NCBI RefSeq assembly: GCF_003264935.1
Contig: NZ_QLOE01000002.1
Span: 124,001-188,000, forward strand
Reading direction: 5' to 3'
Source of the DNA: Methanothermobacter tenebrarum
GTDB lineage: Archaea > Methanobacteriota > Methanobacteria > Methanobacteriales > DSM-23052
DNA: 64,000 bases
Shown here: piece after piece, positions 38,906 to 49,688 of the stretch
How positions within the stretch are numbered: the first letter of the stretch is position 1
Layout of the letters: the number at the start of each line of letters is the position of its first letter
Position numbers and translations under genes: made by a program
The notes under the pieces: model-generated
Databases searched by the model: none
Seen by the model: only the letters and a program-made list of their open reading frames with translations
What the model was told of the DNA's origin: nothing

Positions 38906-38989
<84 letters not shown>

Positions 38990-39033
38990 AATCCTAAAAG
39001 AGGAAAAAGATGAAACAATTAATGGGTTTTTGA

Positions 39034-39112
<79 letters not shown>

Positions 39113-39113
39113 A

Positions 39114-39187
<74 letters not shown>

Positions 39188-39191
39188 GTGA

Positions 39192-39265
<74 letters not shown>

Positions 39266-39287
39266 GATCAAAATCTTTTAATCATAT

Positions 39288-39300
39288 CGGGCCACTAAAA
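39288..39300 (-). promoter_or_regulatory. Probable promoter of the tRNA group
   Basis: The minus strand reads GCATATATTTTTAG about 25-35 bases before the 5' end of tRNA-Asn, a TATA-like element suited to drive the Asn-Met pair and perhaps the whole group. Confidence 0.4.
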
Positions 39301-39425
39301 ATATATGCTCACCTAATGAGAGTTATATCCCAGCGTAGGATTAGTTTTAATATTATGATATATAAAATTTTTGGTAAAGTATTGGGGGTCCACAGTGCAA
39401 AGTTTAATATTATGGTGGTGGTTTT

Positions 39426-39794
39426 CTATAGGCCTATGAATGCTTTTATATTAACGGCTATGAGTAATGTTATGATTATCAGTAGGGGAATCGATGCTTT
39501 TTTCTTGGTGGCTGATAACAAGTATAATATTGAAAATGCCGCTGCTAACCATGGGGCTATTGGGGGTGATATTATCCCTAAAATCTTATATGATATTAGG
39601 AATATTAAAGCTGCTATTATGGCCACATCCCATTCAAAGGAACTTTTAACTGTCTCCCCCATGGGATGAATGGATTCTCCTGGTAAATGGTGACTTGTAG
39701 GCTTATTTTCGATTTCTGGTAATCGTTTACCACATTTTTTACAGAAGGTGGCATTATCCTTGTTTTTTTCACCACAATATGGACAATAAACCAT
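39426..39794 (-). CDS. Zinc-ribbon membrane protein, unknown
   Basis: 122 residues. The N-terminus has a double CxxC ribbon, [19 protein letters not shown], the small zinc-ribbon type common in archaeal membrane proteins. After a polar linker come three hydrophobic segments ([48 protein letters not shown]). No function can be given. It is divergent from the radical SAM gene. Confidence 0.68.
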   Translation of the reverse strand: MVYCPYCGEKNKDNATFCKKCGKRLPEIENKPTSHHLPGESIHPMGETVKSSFEWDVAIIAALIFLISYKILGIISPPIAPWLAAAFSILYLLSATKKKASIPLLIIITLLIAVNIKAFIGL

Positions 39795-39875
39795 AAAGAA
39801 TCATCCCAATAAACTTTTAATATCAATATTATAGTCTAAGATTATAAAATATATTTTTTGAGGTGAAAATCTAAC

Positions 39876-40883
39876 ATGGACGTTATCAGATGCTTAAAAG
39901 ATCAAAGAATACTTAAATTGTTCGAAAAGGCTAATAAGATCACCCTTAGCGAACATGGGGATATTATAACCCTTGAAAGGGCTATATTCCTCTCTTGGTG
40001 GTGTGAGATGGGGGACTGCGCATTCTGTTATATGAGCACTCAAAAGCCCCTTATAAAAGACCCCAAGAAAGCAAGAAGAAATGTTAATGCGATACTCGCC
40101 GAGGCAGAAATATGCAAGCGCATAGGATGGAACATCGAATTCCTCTCAGGAGGCTACAAATCATTCACAACCACTGAGATAAAACACATTGCTAAATCAA
40201 TAAAAGATATAACAGGATCCCCAGTTTGGCTCAACATAGGCATAACAAAAGACCTAGAAGAATATGGAGACGAAATTGAAGGTATAACAGGGGCTATAGA
40301 AACAGCCAACCCCAGATTACAGGAAAAGTTATGTCCAAGCAAACCTATAAACCAAATAGTGGAAATGCTAGAACTGGCAGAAGAACTAGGATTTAAAAAG
40401 GCCATCACGATAATACTTGGCGTTGGAGAAACCATCGAAGATTTGGAACATCTTTTCAAGCTCATAGATAACCTAAAATTGGACCGAATAATATTCTATT
40501 CACTCAACCCACACAAGGGCACAATATTCGAGGACACACCACAACCACCATCATTGTATTATGCCGGTATAGTCGCCGCCACAAGAATAAAATTTCCAAA
40601 AATTAAAATCATCACAGGCACCTGGATTGACAACCTAGCCAACATAGGACCATTAATACTCGCAGGAGCTAATGGACTTACAAAATTCCCATTATTTAAA
40701 ATGTTCGGGACAAGATACGGTAAAAGGGTTGAAGAAGAAGTGAAATGGAGTGGGAGAAAACTTAAAGGCACGTTCACAGACCATCAAAAGCTCCTTAAAG
40801 GGGAAGCAGATGAAAAATTAAAACCCTTTATAAAAAGATATATTGATATGTGCCTAAAAAAATCATATACACTAACCCAATGA
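39876..40883 (+). CDS. Radical SAM protein with unusual CX4CX2C motif (BioB/HmdB-like)
   Basis: 335 residues. The iron-sulfur motif is CEMGDCAFC near residues 45-53, that is C-x4-C-x2-C, instead of the standard C-x3-C-x2-C. HmdB of methanogens has C-x5-C-x2-C, so variants of this kind are known in the group. FLSGGYKSFTTTEI supplies the GGE-like SAM element, and IILGVGETIEDLEHLF is typical of the BioB/HmdB/ThiH branch. The substrate is unknown. ATG 39876 follows GAGGTGAAAATCTAAC. gatB starts 36 bases downstream. Confidence 0.78.
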   Translation: MDVIRCLKDQRILKLFEKANKITLSEHGDIITLERAIFLSWWCEMGDCAFCYMSTQKPLIKDPKKARRNVNAILAEAEICKRIGWNIEFLSGGYKSFTTTEIKHIAKSIKDITGSPVWLNIGITKDLEEYGDEIEGITGAIETANPRLQEKLCPSKPINQIVEMLELAEELGFKKAITIILGVGETIEDLEHLFKLIDNLKLDRIIFYSLNPHKGTIFEDTPQPPSLYYAGIVAATRIKFPKIKIITGTWIDNLANIGPLILAGANGLTKFPLFKMFGTRYGKRVEEEVKWSGRKLKGTFTDHQKLLKGEADEKLKPFIKRYIDMCLKKSYTLTQ

Positions 40884-40919
40884 TCCTTACATTGATAAAA
40901 TGGGGGAATAACCATTAAG

Positions 40920-42269
40920 ATGAAATGCGGCCTCGAAATTCACGTTCAACTCGAAACAGAATCCAAACTGTTCTGTGATTGTCCAACAAATTACCAGGAA
41001 GTATCAGCAAATGAAAACATTTGCCCAGTATGCTTAAACCAGCCAGGGGCTAAACCATATCCACCAAATGAAAAGGCAATCGAAGGGGCTATTAAAATCG
41101 CCCTCATGTTAGACTGTAAAATAAACCCAGAGACAACATACTTCCTACGTAAACACTATGACTACCCAGACCTCCCATCAGGCTACCAGCGCACTTCAGT
41201 CCCCATAGGTTACAACGGTGAATTAAACAATGTCAGGATAAGAGAAGTGCACCTCGAAGAAGACCCAGGACAATACAAACCAGACCTAGGAGTAGTGGAC
41301 TTCAACCGTTCAGGGATACCACTCATCGAAATAGTAACAGAACCAGACATAAAATCGCCAGAAGAAGCTAGAAACTTCCTCAAAGAACTAATAAGAGTAC
41401 TAGAGTATAGTAAATGTGCAAGGGGCGAAGGTACCATGAGAGCCGACGTAAACATATCCCTAGAAGGGGGTAAACGCGTTGAAATAAAAAACATAAATTC
41501 CATCAAAGGAGCATACAAAGCCCTGAAATTTGAGATGATAAGACAAAAAAACCTCCTAAAGAGGGGAGTCGAAGTTAAACAGGAAACGAGAGCATTCCTA
41601 GAATCTCAGATGATCACAGTCCCCATGAGACTCAAAGAAGAAGCAGAAGATTACCGTTACATACCAGACCCTGACCTTCCACCCATGAAATTCCAAGAAA
41701 AACTATTGAAAAAAATAAAAGAAACAATCCCAGAACCCCCACATATAAAAGTTAAACGTTTCATGAGAGAATACAACCTAGAAGAAGAACACGCCAGGGT
41801 CCTCACATCAGAAATAGAACTAGCAGACGCATTCGAGGAAGTGGCCAAGGAGATAGACCCAGAATTCGCAGCCCTTTGGATGAGGGATGAAGTAAAAAGA
41901 GTACTCTACTATAATAAGATGAGCTTCAAAGAAAGTAAAATAACAGCCCAAAACCTCATAGAATTACTCAAAATGATAAAAAACAAGGAAATCACAGTAA
42001 AGGCAGGTCAGAGGATAATAGAAAAAATGCCGCACACAAGAAAGAACCCCCGTAAAATAGCAGAAGAACTCGGATTAATCGGGATAATAGACGAATCAGA
42101 TATTATAAAAGCCGTTGAAAAAGCCATAAAAGAGAATCCACAAGCCGTTAAGGACTATCATGATGGTAAGGAAGCTGCGATCAACTTCCTCGTTGGACAA
42201 GTAATGCGATTAACCCAGGGAAAAGCTGACCCCACAAAGACACTCCAACTCATAAAAGAAAGAATTTGA
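40920..42269 (+). CDS. gatB: Asp-tRNA(Asn) amidotransferase subunit B
   Basis: 449 residues. In methanogens GatCAB amidates Asp-tRNA(Asn); GatB is the tRNA-binding kinase subunit. Seen: start [19 protein letters not shown], zinc-site cysteines CDCP and CPVC near 20-40, [17 protein letters not shown] near 128, and a C-terminal GatB/YqeY helical domain ([20 protein letters not shown]). A tRNA-Asn gene lies in the same neighbourhood. Confidence 0.95.
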   Translation: MKCGLEIHVQLETESKLFCDCPTNYQEVSANENICPVCLNQPGAKPYPPNEKAIEGAIKIALMLDCKINPETTYFLRKHYDYPDLPSGYQRTSVPIGYNGELNNVRIREVHLEEDPGQYKPDLGVVDFNRSGIPLIEIVTEPDIKSPEEARNFLKELIRVLEYSKCARGEGTMRADVNISLEGGKRVEIKNINSIKGAYKALKFEMIRQKNLLKRGVEVKQETRAFLESQMITVPMRLKEEAEDYRYIPDPDLPPMKFQEKLLKKIKETIPEPPHIKVKRFMREYNLEEEHARVLTSEIELADAFEEVAKEIDPEFAALWMRDEVKRVLYYNKMSFKESKITAQNLIELLKMIKNKEITVKAGQRIIEKMPHTRKNPRKIAEELGLIGIIDESDIIKAVEKAIKENPQAVKDYHDGKEAAINFLVGQVMRLTQGKADPTKTLQLIKERI

Positions 42270-42285
42270 GAGGAGCCTACATGCA

Positions 42286-42525
42286 ATGGCTAGGAAAGTC
42301 ATTGATCTGATGATATGGCACCCAAAGGGCGATATCAGAAAATGTAAGATAAGTTACCTTCACAGAGGAGCCCATAAAAATTTGAAAACTATTAAAGGCA
42401 CGGATATAAAGAAACTTGAAAAAGGGTTCCTGATCCTTAAAAAAGGAACAGCCATACCATATCATAGGATAGTGAAAATAGAATGCGGGGAAAAATTAAT
42501 ATGGAAAAAAGGTGAAAAGGGGTAA
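42286..42525 (+). CDS. DUF504/UPF0248 small basic protein
   Basis: 79 residues, basic, with the family pattern [33 protein letters not shown] and [12 protein letters not shown] putative RNA-binding-like small archaeal protein of unknown role. It begins 16 bases after gatB and its tail supplies the ribosome-binding site of the next gene. Confidence 0.78.
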   Translation: MARKVIDLMIWHPKGDIRKCKISYLHRGAHKNLKTIKGTDIKKLEKGFLILKKGTAIPYHRIVKIECGEKLIWKKGEKG

Positions 42526-42526
42526 A

Positions 42527-43330
42527 ATGGCCAAGAAAGCACTAGTAAAAGATTACATGACGAGAGAAGTTATCTCAGTAACTCCTGACACTTCAACTGC
42601 TGAGATAATCAGGTTAATGAAAGAAACAGGACATGATGGGTTCCCGGTGAGAGATAATGATAGTGTTATCGGTATCATAACCGCATTCGACCTTCTAATA
42701 AAACCTTGGGTAAAAACTGTCAAGGAGATAATGTCCACCGATGTTGTGGTGGCAGACCAGGACATGTCATTAAATGATGCCGCTAGAGTAATGTTCAGAA
42801 TGGGAATATCACGCCTCCCAGTTATTGACAAGAACGGAAAGCTCGTGGGTATAATCACCAACACTGACATAGTGCGTTCACATATTGAAAGATCAACACC
42901 AATGAAAGTCAATTATTTTAAAAAGACGCTAGAACAGCTATATAATGTTAAACCAGAAGTTAAGCGGATGAAAATACCGATATCAAAGCTCAGACCCACA
43001 CAGAGTAAAATATACGCTGATGAACTCGAAGGAAGAATATACGAGATCAGAAAGGGACTTGCAGAACCCACAATAGTCGTTAAAACAGGAGACCGTTACA
43101 TCTTGGTTGATGGGCACCATAGAGCCGTGGCATCATATAAACTAGGCTATAAAGAAATAGACTCCTATGTAATAGACATGAAAAAAGATCTTAAACTTGG
43201 AATGGAAAAAACCGCAGATATTAACAAGATATACACCCTAGACGATATTGAAATAATCGATGACGCCCAACATCCTCTTATAGCCATCACAACCAGTATG
43301 AAAAAAGCAAAATCGAGGAAAAAAAGATGA
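42527..43330 (+). CDS. CBS-pair protein fused to a ParB/Srx-like domain
   Basis: About 267 residues. Two CBS motifs ([30 protein letters not shown]) are followed from about residue 150 by a ParB-superfamily domain with [18 protein letters not shown] and [15 protein letters not shown]. The DGHHR motif is shared with the archaeal free-serine kinase SerK of Thermococcus, a ParB relative, so a nucleotide-using enzyme regulated through CBS is possible; a DNA-binding regulator is the alternative. ATG 42527 lies one base after the upstream stop with GGTG...GGGG before it. Its stop overlaps hisE. Confidence 0.75.
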   Translation: MAKKALVKDYMTREVISVTPDTSTAEIIRLMKETGHDGFPVRDNDSVIGIITAFDLLIKPWVKTVKEIMSTDVVVADQDMSLNDAARVMFRMGISRLPVIDKNGKLVGIITNTDIVRSHIERSTPMKVNYFKKTLEQLYNVKPEVKRMKIPISKLRPTQSKIYADELEGRIYEIRKGLAEPTIVVKTGDRYILVDGHHRAVASYKLGYKEIDSYVIDMKKDLKLGMEKTADINKIYTLDDIEIIDDAQHPLIAITTSMKKAKSRKKR

Positions 43331-43620
43331 AAAATGATATATTAAGGGAAATCTACATGGTCCTCGAAACACGCAGAGACAAACCAATAGACTCTTACAC
43401 CTCCAATCTAATGAAAGATGATAACAAAACCGGAGAGGATAAAATACTTGAAAAGATTGGGGAGGAAGCAGCAGAACTTATAATAGCATCAAAAAATGAT
43501 GAACACGTCCTAGAAGAGGCTGTAGACCTCCTATTTCACACTTTTTTACTCCTCGTCTATAAAGGTATAAAATTTGATGAAATCCTCGATGAATTCTCAA
43601 AAAGGAGAAAACCCCACTAA
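43327..43620 (+). CDS. hisE: Phosphoribosyl-ATP pyrophosphatase
   Basis: 97 residues; second step of histidine synthesis. MazG-like signature [16 protein letters not shown] near 44-59 and [19 protein letters not shown] near 66-84 carry the acidic metal-binding residues. Single-domain HisE, not fused to HisI. ATGA overlap with the CBS-ParB gene indicates coupled translation. Convergent with larB. Confidence 0.93.
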   Translation: MKNDILREIYMVLETRRDKPIDSYTSNLMKDDNKTGEDKILEKIGEEAAELIIASKNDEHVLEEAVDLLFHTFLLLVYKGIKFDEILDEFSKRRKPH

Positions 43621-44391
43621 TCATTCAAATGCTCTTATAATTTTAATTGCCAGGGCCGCTGCTCCAAAACCATTATCAATATTCACAACCCCGATACCTG
43701 GTGTGCAGGATTGCAACATTGAATAGAGGGCTGAGAACCCACCTTCACCCACACCATATCCAATGGAAGTTGGGACTCCAATAACGGGCACATCCACTAA
43801 ACCAGCAACAACTGATGGTAGGGCGCCCTCCATCCCAGCCACCACAATTATAATCTTAACATCGTCTTCAAGCATATCATATAAAGGTTGTACAAGCCTA
43901 TGAATCCCAGCAACACCCACATCATAGGCTCTGATAACCTGACAACCATATTCCTCCAAGATAGTCCTAGCTTCTTCTGCAACTGGTATATCCGCAGTAC
44001 CAGCAGTTATTATACCCACCTTAGAATCCAGAGAAATTTTATCATCCCTCTTCACAACAAGAATATGAGCTCTCTTATTATATTTGATTGAAAATCCCCT
44101 CTCTTCAAGCGAACTTATCTCTTCCCTGATATTCTCAAATCTCTCAGGACTGAGACGTGTTACGATCATAGGATCTGTTGGAGAAGACAAGAGAATCTGC
44201 ACAATATCATCATCATCTTTACCCAATGCTAATATAGCTTCTGGAAATCCTGTTCTTAACTTTCTCCCAATATCGAACCTAGCCACTTCTCTAATATCCA
44301 AAAACTGACTCTTTATAAGCTTTTCAGCCTCCTCGATTGAAATCTTACCATCCTTAAGATCTTTAAGTATGGGTCTTACGATGAAGACCAC
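43621..44391 (-). CDS. larB: LarB-family carboxylase (PurE-related)
   Basis: About 256 residues. The C-terminal half is PurE-like (VGIITAGTADIPVAEEARTI, GVAGIHRLVQPL, AGMEGALPSVVAGLVDVPVI). LarB carboxylates and hydrolyses nicotinic acid adenine dinucleotide in making the nickel-pincer cofactor; no larC or larE is seen here, and many methanogens keep larB for uncertain use. The frame is open to 44496, but that part lies opposite the hypF start and has no family likeness; GTG 44391 gives the normal N-terminus just before LKDLKDGKISIEEAEKL. Confidence 0.85.
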   Translation of the reverse strand: MVFIVRPILKDLKDGKISIEEAEKLIKSQFLDIREVARFDIGRKLRTGFPEAILALGKDDDDIVQILLSSPTDPMIVTRLSPERFENIREEISSLEERGFSIKYNKRAHILVVKRDDKISLDSKVGIITAGTADIPVAEEARTILEEYGCQVIRAYDVGVAGIHRLVQPLYDMLEDDVKIIIVVAGMEGALPSVVAGLVDVPVIGVPTSIGYGVGEGGFSALYSMLQSCTPGIGVVNIDNGFGAAALAIKIIRAFE

Positions 44392-44457
44392 CCCCCAATA
44401 TGATAATATAATAAAGTTTACAATATACACTTTAAAAGGTAACCGGTGAGGTGTGAA

Positions 44458-46755
44458 ATGTACAGGGCCCACATTTTCGTCCAAGGGATAGTACAAGGCG
44501 TAGGTTTCAGGCCAACGGTCTACAGGTTAGCGAATGATCTCGAACTTAAAGGTTATGTTAGGAATCTTGGAAACATTGTAGAAATAGTCGTTGAAGGGGA
44601 AAAAGAAATCATAAGAAAATTTATCAATGATCTGAAATTGAAAAAGCCCCCAATATCGAAAATATCTAACATAGAAGTTGAATGGGATGAAATAAACCAT
44701 CTAAGTTTCACAAATTTCGAAATCAAAGGGAGTTCCTCAGAATTTAAAGGAAGATCTGTAATACCTGCTGATGTTGCAACTTGTGAAGCATGCCTATCTG
44801 ACATGAACAATCCAAAGGATCGAAGATACCTTTACCCATTCACCGCATGTACAGATTGTGGGCCAAGATTTACCGTAATCGAGGAAATACCCTATGACAG
44901 AGAAAGGACAAGTATGAAGGAGTTCCCGCTCTGTGAAGAATGTCAAAGGGAATACAATAACCCATCAGATCGAAGATATCATGCGGAGGCAACATGCTGT
45001 CCAGTATGCGGGCCAAAACTCTCGTTATACGATGATAGACCCATCCTTGTCGATGATCCGTTAAAAGAGGCTGCTAAGATATTAGATGAAGGTTATATTG
45101 TCGCCATGAAGGGTATAGGTGGCACGCACCTTGTATGTGACGCTACAAACGAAGAAACAGTTAAAATGTTAAGAGAAAGATTAGGAAGACCATATCAGCC
45201 CTTTGCTTGCATGTCACCCGACATCGAGACAATAAAAACCTTCGCGATAGTATCAAGTGCAGAGGAAAGAGTTTTAAAGTCAAGAAGACGGCCGATTGTC
45301 GTGTTAAAAAAAAGTGACCAATATTATCTAGCTCCATCAGTTGCTCCAAGTTTACATAATATTGGTATAATGCTCCCTTATTCAGGCATACATCATATGC
45401 TCTTTAAATATGCTGAAAGGCCCGCTTATGTGATGACATCTGCTAACAAGCCTGGAGAACCCATGATAATTAGAAACAAGGAAATACTTGGAAGACTTAA
45501 AGGCATAGCTGACTATTTCTTAATCCATAACAGGAAGATAGTGAATCGATGTGACGATTCTGTTGTCCGCTTCAGAGGGGATGACATGGCATTCATACGC
45601 CGGTCCCGTGGCTACACACCAGAACCTTATGACCTTTCAAATTTATCATCAGATTCTAATGTTATAGCATTGGGGCCTGAGATAGATGTGACATTCGCTA
45701 TTTTAAACCATGGAGAATGTTATCTTTCCCAATATATTGGTAATACTACAAAATATGATACTACAAGGTTTCTGGAAGATGCCCTTAGGCATCTTATGAA
45801 AATAACTGGAATTGAGGAGGTAGATGCGGTAGCTTGTGATTTGCATCCTAGATTTTTCACGACTAAACTTGCGGAAGAGTTAAGCAGAGAATATTCAGCC
45901 CGATTATTTAAGGTTCAGCATCATCATGCCCATGCAGCCGCCCTTGCGGTAGATTCTGGAGTAGATGAATTTGTATGCATCGCGGCTGATGGTGTAGGGT
46001 ATGGAGATGATGGTACGGCATGGGGTGGTGAAATACTTTATTGTTTTGATGATCAATATAAGAGACTTGGGAGCTTAGCCCCCCAGAAAATGCCGGGTGG
46101 AGACTTATGCGCCATATATCCTGCTAGGATGCTTTTTTCAATCCTTGGAAGTTATTATACTCTTGATTATCTTGAAGAACTTTTCAAGGATGAATACAAG
46201 CAATATTTCCCCCATGGCGAGAAGGAGATACAATTGGTGAGAAGACAATTGGAAAGGGATATTAATGTTGGTATAACCACAAGTACTGGGAGGATCCTGG
46301 ATTCTATCGCAACAGCACTCCATATATGTTCTAAGAGGACATATGAGGGGGAGTGTGCGATGAAACTTGAATCAGCCGCTTATAAGTCCTCAAATTATCT
46401 TGATATACCCTATAGGGTGGACAAGTACGAAGGTAGGTATGTTCTTGACACAACAGATCTTTTATTAAAAGTGATGGAGCTTAAAAATGCGGGTGAAAAA
46501 ATAGTGGATATAGCGGCAGCAGCTCAAAGATCTCTCTCAAGGGGTTTGGCTGAGATAGCTGTTAGGGTTGCGGAGGATGTTGGCACAGATATAATCGGTG
46601 GATCAGGGGGTGTGTTCTATAATGAGGCCATAAGTCTCACGGTCAAGGATTATGTGGAGGATATGGGTTATAGGTTTATACAACATAAAAATTCGTGTGC
46701 AGGTGATGGTTCAGTATCCCTTGGACAAGCTGTGATCGCCACTATGCGACTATAG
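44458..46755 (+). CDS. hypF: Hydrogenase maturation carbamoyltransferase HypF
   Basis: About 765 residues; uses carbamoyl phosphate to make the cyanide ligands of NiFe sites, here for Frh and Ehb. Domains in order: acylphosphatase ([19 protein letters not shown]), two zinc fingers (CEAC, CTDCGP, CEEC, CCPVCGP), YrdC-like (about 195-380) and Kae1-like carbamoyltransferase with [14 protein letters not shown] and [15 protein letters not shown] 44458 follows GAGGTG. The stop overlaps the convergent regulator gene by six bases. Confidence 0.95.
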   Translation: MYRAHIFVQGIVQGVGFRPTVYRLANDLELKGYVRNLGNIVEIVVEGEKEIIRKFINDLKLKKPPISKISNIEVEWDEINHLSFTNFEIKGSSSEFKGRSVIPADVATCEACLSDMNNPKDRRYLYPFTACTDCGPRFTVIEEIPYDRERTSMKEFPLCEECQREYNNPSDRRYHAEATCCPVCGPKLSLYDDRPILVDDPLKEAAKILDEGYIVAMKGIGGTHLVCDATNEETVKMLRERLGRPYQPFACMSPDIETIKTFAIVSSAEERVLKSRRRPIVVLKKSDQYYLAPSVAPSLHNIGIMLPYSGIHHMLFKYAERPAYVMTSANKPGEPMIIRNKEILGRLKGIADYFLIHNRKIVNRCDDSVVRFRGDDMAFIRRSRGYTPEPYDLSNLSSDSNVIALGPEIDVTFAILNHGECYLSQYIGNTTKYDTTRFLEDALRHLMKITGIEEVDAVACDLHPRFFTTKLAEELSREYSARLFKVQHHHAHAAALAVDSGVDEFVCIAADGVGYGDDGTAWGGEILYCFDDQYKRLGSLAPQKMPGGDLCAIYPARMLFSILGSYYTLDYLEELFKDEYKQYFPHGEKEIQLVRRQLERDINVGITTSTGRILDSIATALHICSKRTYEGECAMKLESAAYKSSNYLDIPYRVDKYEGRYVLDTTDLLLKVMELKNAGEKIVDIAAAAQRSLSRGLAEIAVRVAEDVGTDIIGGSGGVFYNEAISLTVKDYVEDMGYRFIQHKNSCAGDGSVSLGQAVIATMRL

Positions 46756-47229
46756 CGGATTTTCTTCTAGGATCTTTTCTGCTTTCCTTTTGAGTGATTC
46801 ATAGACTTTTATCAACTTCTCTAATTCTTTCACCGCCCCCTCATCACCTTTTTTTATTCTTGTTTCTATTTTCATGAGCCTTGACCATTCACTGGTGAAA
46901 AATTCTTCATCTTCTTCTATAAGGTCTATTTTGAAGGTGTTCTTGTTTATTATGATGCTAAGGTGGATGTCATTAGAAATATTATAATATTTACGTGGTC
47001 TTCCACGTTCTATTTTCTTAAAGAAGGAATCTAGTATACCTACTTCTTCCATTGCTCTCAGATGTTCTATTATGGCTTTCTGGCCTATCTTTAACTCCTT
47101 TGATATTTGGCTTACGAATCTTGGCTCTTCCCTTAATAGGTTTATGATTTCGCGTCTTGTCCTGCATCCCATAACATCTAGTAAGGCTTCCATGTCCATG
47201 TTGTTTATCCTTGTCATTGTTATAATCAT
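46750..47229 (-). CDS. ArsR-like winged-helix regulator, putative heat-shock repressor
   Basis: About 159 residues. The winged helix is clear ([40 protein letters not shown] with the recognition helix, then the wing [11 protein letters not shown]), followed by a coiled C-terminal half that may dimerise. It stands divergent from grpE-dnaK-dnaJ, and two identical 17-bp repeats lie between them. By position and fold it resembles Phr/HSR1-type archaeal heat-shock regulators. ATG codons at 47229, 47217 or 47199 could all serve as start. Confidence 0.8.
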   Translation of the reverse strand: MIITMTRINNMDMEALLDVMGCRTRREIINLLREEPRFVSQISKELKIGQKAIIEHLRAMEEVGILDSFFKKIERGRPRKYYNISNDIHLSIIINKNTFKIDLIEEDEEFFTSEWSRLMKIETRIKKGDEGAVKELEKLIKVYESLKRKAEKILEENPL

Positions 47230-47244
47230 TTGACGAAAGATTTA

Positions 47245-47261
47245 TATAACCTTTTGTAACT
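47245..47261. promoter_or_regulatory. 17-bp repeat, likely operator 1 (regulator side)
   Basis: TATAACCTTTTGTAACT. On the minus strand its left end merges with GGTTATATAAA, the TATA box of the divergent regulator gene about 30-40 bases downstream, so binding here would block that promoter (autoregulation). Confidence 0.6.
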
Positions 47262-47283
47262 ATAACTTTCTTGAACCTAAAAT

Positions 47284-47300
47284 TATAACCTTTTGTAACT
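47284..47300. promoter_or_regulatory. 17-bp repeat, likely operator 2 (grpE side)
   Basis: An exact second copy of TATAACCTTTTGTAACT, 39 bases from the first, just upstream of grpE (ATG 47317). Its AATTATAAC left end is the best TATA candidate of the grpE operon, so it is placed to control it. Confidence 0.6.
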
Positions 47301-47316
47301 TTAATAGGGTGACTCA

Positions 47317-47832
47317 ATGCCAAAACCAAAAAAGGAAAAATCCGAAAAAGAACTTGAAAAATGCACAAAAAAATTAAAAGAACTCAAAAAAGAGTTATCA
47401 AAAAAGGAAGATGAAATAGAAGAATACATTTCACATTTGCAAAGATTACAAGCTGACTTCGAAAACTATAAAAAACAAAGAGAAAAACAAGAAACCCAGA
47501 TAATAGAATACGCCAATGAAAAACTCATACTAAAATTAGTAGACGTGCTAGAGGACATGGAACGAGCCATTGCCAACTGTAACAGCCCCAAAGACTTCAA
47601 AGATGGTCTGAATCTCATCTACAGGAAATTCAACAATATCCTAGAAAAAGAGGGCCTACAAAGAATACCCACCAAAGGAGAAAAATTCGACCCATTCAAA
47701 CACGAAGCAATCCAAGTAGAAAATCACGAAAAATACAAAAACGGGGAAATAATCGAAGAAATATCAAGAGGTTACATGCTAAAAGACAAGATAATAAAAC
47801 CCTCCCTCGTAAAAGTATGTAAAAAGGATTAA
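47317..47832 (+). CDS. grpE: Nucleotide exchange factor GrpE
   Basis: 171 residues: a long Lys/Glu-rich coiled coil (about 1-70), then the compact head with MERAIANCNSPKDFKDGLN, EKFDPFKHEAIQVE and GYMLKDKIIKPSLVKV. It releases ADP from DnaK. First gene of the grpE-dnaK-dnaJ order, 12 bases before dnaK. Such bacterial-type Hsp70 systems in archaea are ancient acquisitions from bacteria. Confidence 0.95.
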   Translation: MPKPKKEKSEKELEKCTKKLKELKKELSKKEDEIEEYISHLQRLQADFENYKKQREKQETQIIEYANEKLILKLVDVLEDMERAIANCNSPKDFKDGLNLIYRKFNNILEKEGLQRIPTKGEKFDPFKHEAIQVENHEKYKNGEIIEEISRGYMLKDKIIKPSLVKVCKKD

Positions 47833-47844
47833 TGGGGTGATTAA

Positions 47845-49659
47845 GTGGCGAAAAAGGAAAAGATCATAGGAATAGACCTTGGGACAAGCAACTCTGCCGC
47901 AGCAGTACTCATAGGTGGTAAACCCACCATAATACCCAGTGCAGAAGGCGCATCACTATATGGTAAAACATTCCCAAGTGTTGTCGCATTCACAGAAGAC
48001 GGACAAATGCTAGTAGGAGAACCAGCCAGAAGACAAGCAATCACAAACCCAGAAAACACAATCACAGCCATAAAAAGGAGCATGGGCACCAACAGGAAAA
48101 TAAAAATCCAAGACAAAGAATTCACACCACAAGAAATATCAGCATTCATACTACAAAAAATAAAAAAGGACGCAGAAGCATTCCTAGGAGAAAAAGTGGA
48201 AAAAGCAGTTATAACTGTCCCAGCCTATTTCAACGACAACCAGAGAACAGCAACAAAAGACGCCGGCACGATAGCAGGATTAGAAGTCGTTAGACTAGTA
48301 AACGAACCAACAGCCGCAAGCCTAGCCTACGGATTAGACAAAGAAGACGAAGAACTCGACATAATGGTATTCGACTTCGGAGGAGGAACACTAGACGTAA
48401 CAATAATGGAATTCGGCGGAGGAGTATTCGAAGTACAATCCACAAGCGGAGACACACAACTCGGCGGAACAGACATGGACAACGCCATCATGAACTACCT
48501 AGCAGAAGAATTCAAAAAAGAAACAGGAATAGACATAATGGAAGACGACAATGCAGTCCAAAGACTGAGAGAAGCCGCCGAAAAAGCCAAAATAGAACTA
48601 TCATCAACAGTACAAACCGAAATAAACCTACCATACATAACAGCAGACTCCAGCGGCCCCAAACACCTCATACATACGCTGACAAGGGCAAAACTAGAAG
48701 AACTAGTAGATCCAATCGTCCGAAAATGTGCAGGGCCAATGGAACAAGCCCTAAAAGATGCTAAGATGGGTAAAGAAGACATCGACAAAATAATACTAGT
48801 AGGTGGGCCCACAAGGATGCCAATCGTCCAAAAATTCGTCGAAGACTTCATGGGCAAACCAGTTGAACGTGGAATCGACCCAATGGAATGCGTGGCAATG
48901 GGAGCGGCCATACAAGGCGGAGTACTCGCAGGTGAAATAAAAGATATTGTACTATTAGACGTGACACCATTATCCCTTGGCATCGAAACACAAGGGGGTA
49001 TATTCACCAAATTAATCGAAAGAAACACAACAATACCCACACGAAAGAGCCAAATATTCACAACAGCAGCCGACAACCAAACAGCAGTAGACATACACAT
49101 ATTACAAGGTGAAAGGCCAATGGCAAAGGATAACATAAGCCTTGGTAGATTCCAATTAGTAGGCATACCACCCGCCCCAAGGGGAGTGCCACAAATAGAA
49201 GTAACATTCGACATTGACGCCAACGGCATACTAAACGTGTCAGCAAAGGACCTTGGAACAGGAAAAGAACAAGCCATGAAAATAACAGCACCACATAAAC
49301 TATCAGAAGAAGAAATAAAAAAGAAGATTGAAGAAGCCAAAAAGTATGCTGAAGAAGACCGTAAAAGACAAAAAGAAGTTGAAATCAGAAACAATGCAGA
49401 CTCCATGATATACACAGCAGAAAAAACCCTAAATGAACTATCAGAGAAAATACCCTCTGATAAGAAAGAGAAAATCAAAAAATTAATCGAAGAATTAAAA
49501 GAAGAACTTAAAGGAGATGACATAACAAAGATAAAATCAAAGACAGAAGAACTCACAAAGGCCGTGCAAGAGATCGGCGCAACAATCTACCAACAAGTAC
49601 AACAAGAAAGCGGGGACTCAGATGATACAATCGATGCAGACTACGAAGTAAAAGATTAA
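47845..49659 (+). CDS. dnaK: Hsp70 chaperone DnaK
   Basis: 604 residues. ATPase domain with [48 protein letters not shown] and [15 protein letters not shown]; substrate-binding domain from about 375 ([16 protein letters not shown]); short helical lid and acidic tail. The single 24-residue-shorter N-lobe usual in Gram-positive/archaeal DnaK fits its length. GTG start with GGGGTGATTA upstream. Confidence 0.97.
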   Translation: MAKKEKIIGIDLGTSNSAAAVLIGGKPTIIPSAEGASLYGKTFPSVVAFTEDGQMLVGEPARRQAITNPENTITAIKRSMGTNRKIKIQDKEFTPQEISAFILQKIKKDAEAFLGEKVEKAVITVPAYFNDNQRTATKDAGTIAGLEVVRLVNEPTAASLAYGLDKEDEELDIMVFDFGGGTLDVTIMEFGGGVFEVQSTSGDTQLGGTDMDNAIMNYLAEEFKKETGIDIMEDDNAVQRLREAAEKAKIELSSTVQTEINLPYITADSSGPKHLIHTLTRAKLEELVDPIVRKCAGPMEQALKDAKMGKEDIDKIILVGGPTRMPIVQKFVEDFMGKPVERGIDPMECVAMGAAIQGGVLAGEIKDIVLLDVTPLSLGIETQGGIFTKLIERNTTIPTRKSQIFTTAADNQTAVDIHILQGERPMAKDNISLGRFQLVGIPPAPRGVPQIEVTFDIDANGILNVSAKDLGTGKEQAMKITAPHKLSEEEIKKKIEEAKKYAEEDRKRQKEVEIRNNADSMIYTAEKTLNELSEKIPSDKKEKIKKLIEELKEELKGDDITKIKSKTEELTKAVQEIGATIYQQVQQESGDSDDTIDADYEVKD

Positions 49660-49688
49660 TCCATCCCCTCCAATTTTTTGGTGAACCT

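Noticed and set aside
44392-44496. N-terminal extension of larB
   Set aside because: It runs opposite the hypF start and promoter and lacks similarity to LarB, so the GTG at 44391 is used.
48495-49556. A 353-codon minus-strand open frame opposite dnaK
   Set aside because: It is exactly antisense to a highly conserved gene with biased codon use, is Ser/Ile-rich without motifs, and has no ribosome-binding site.
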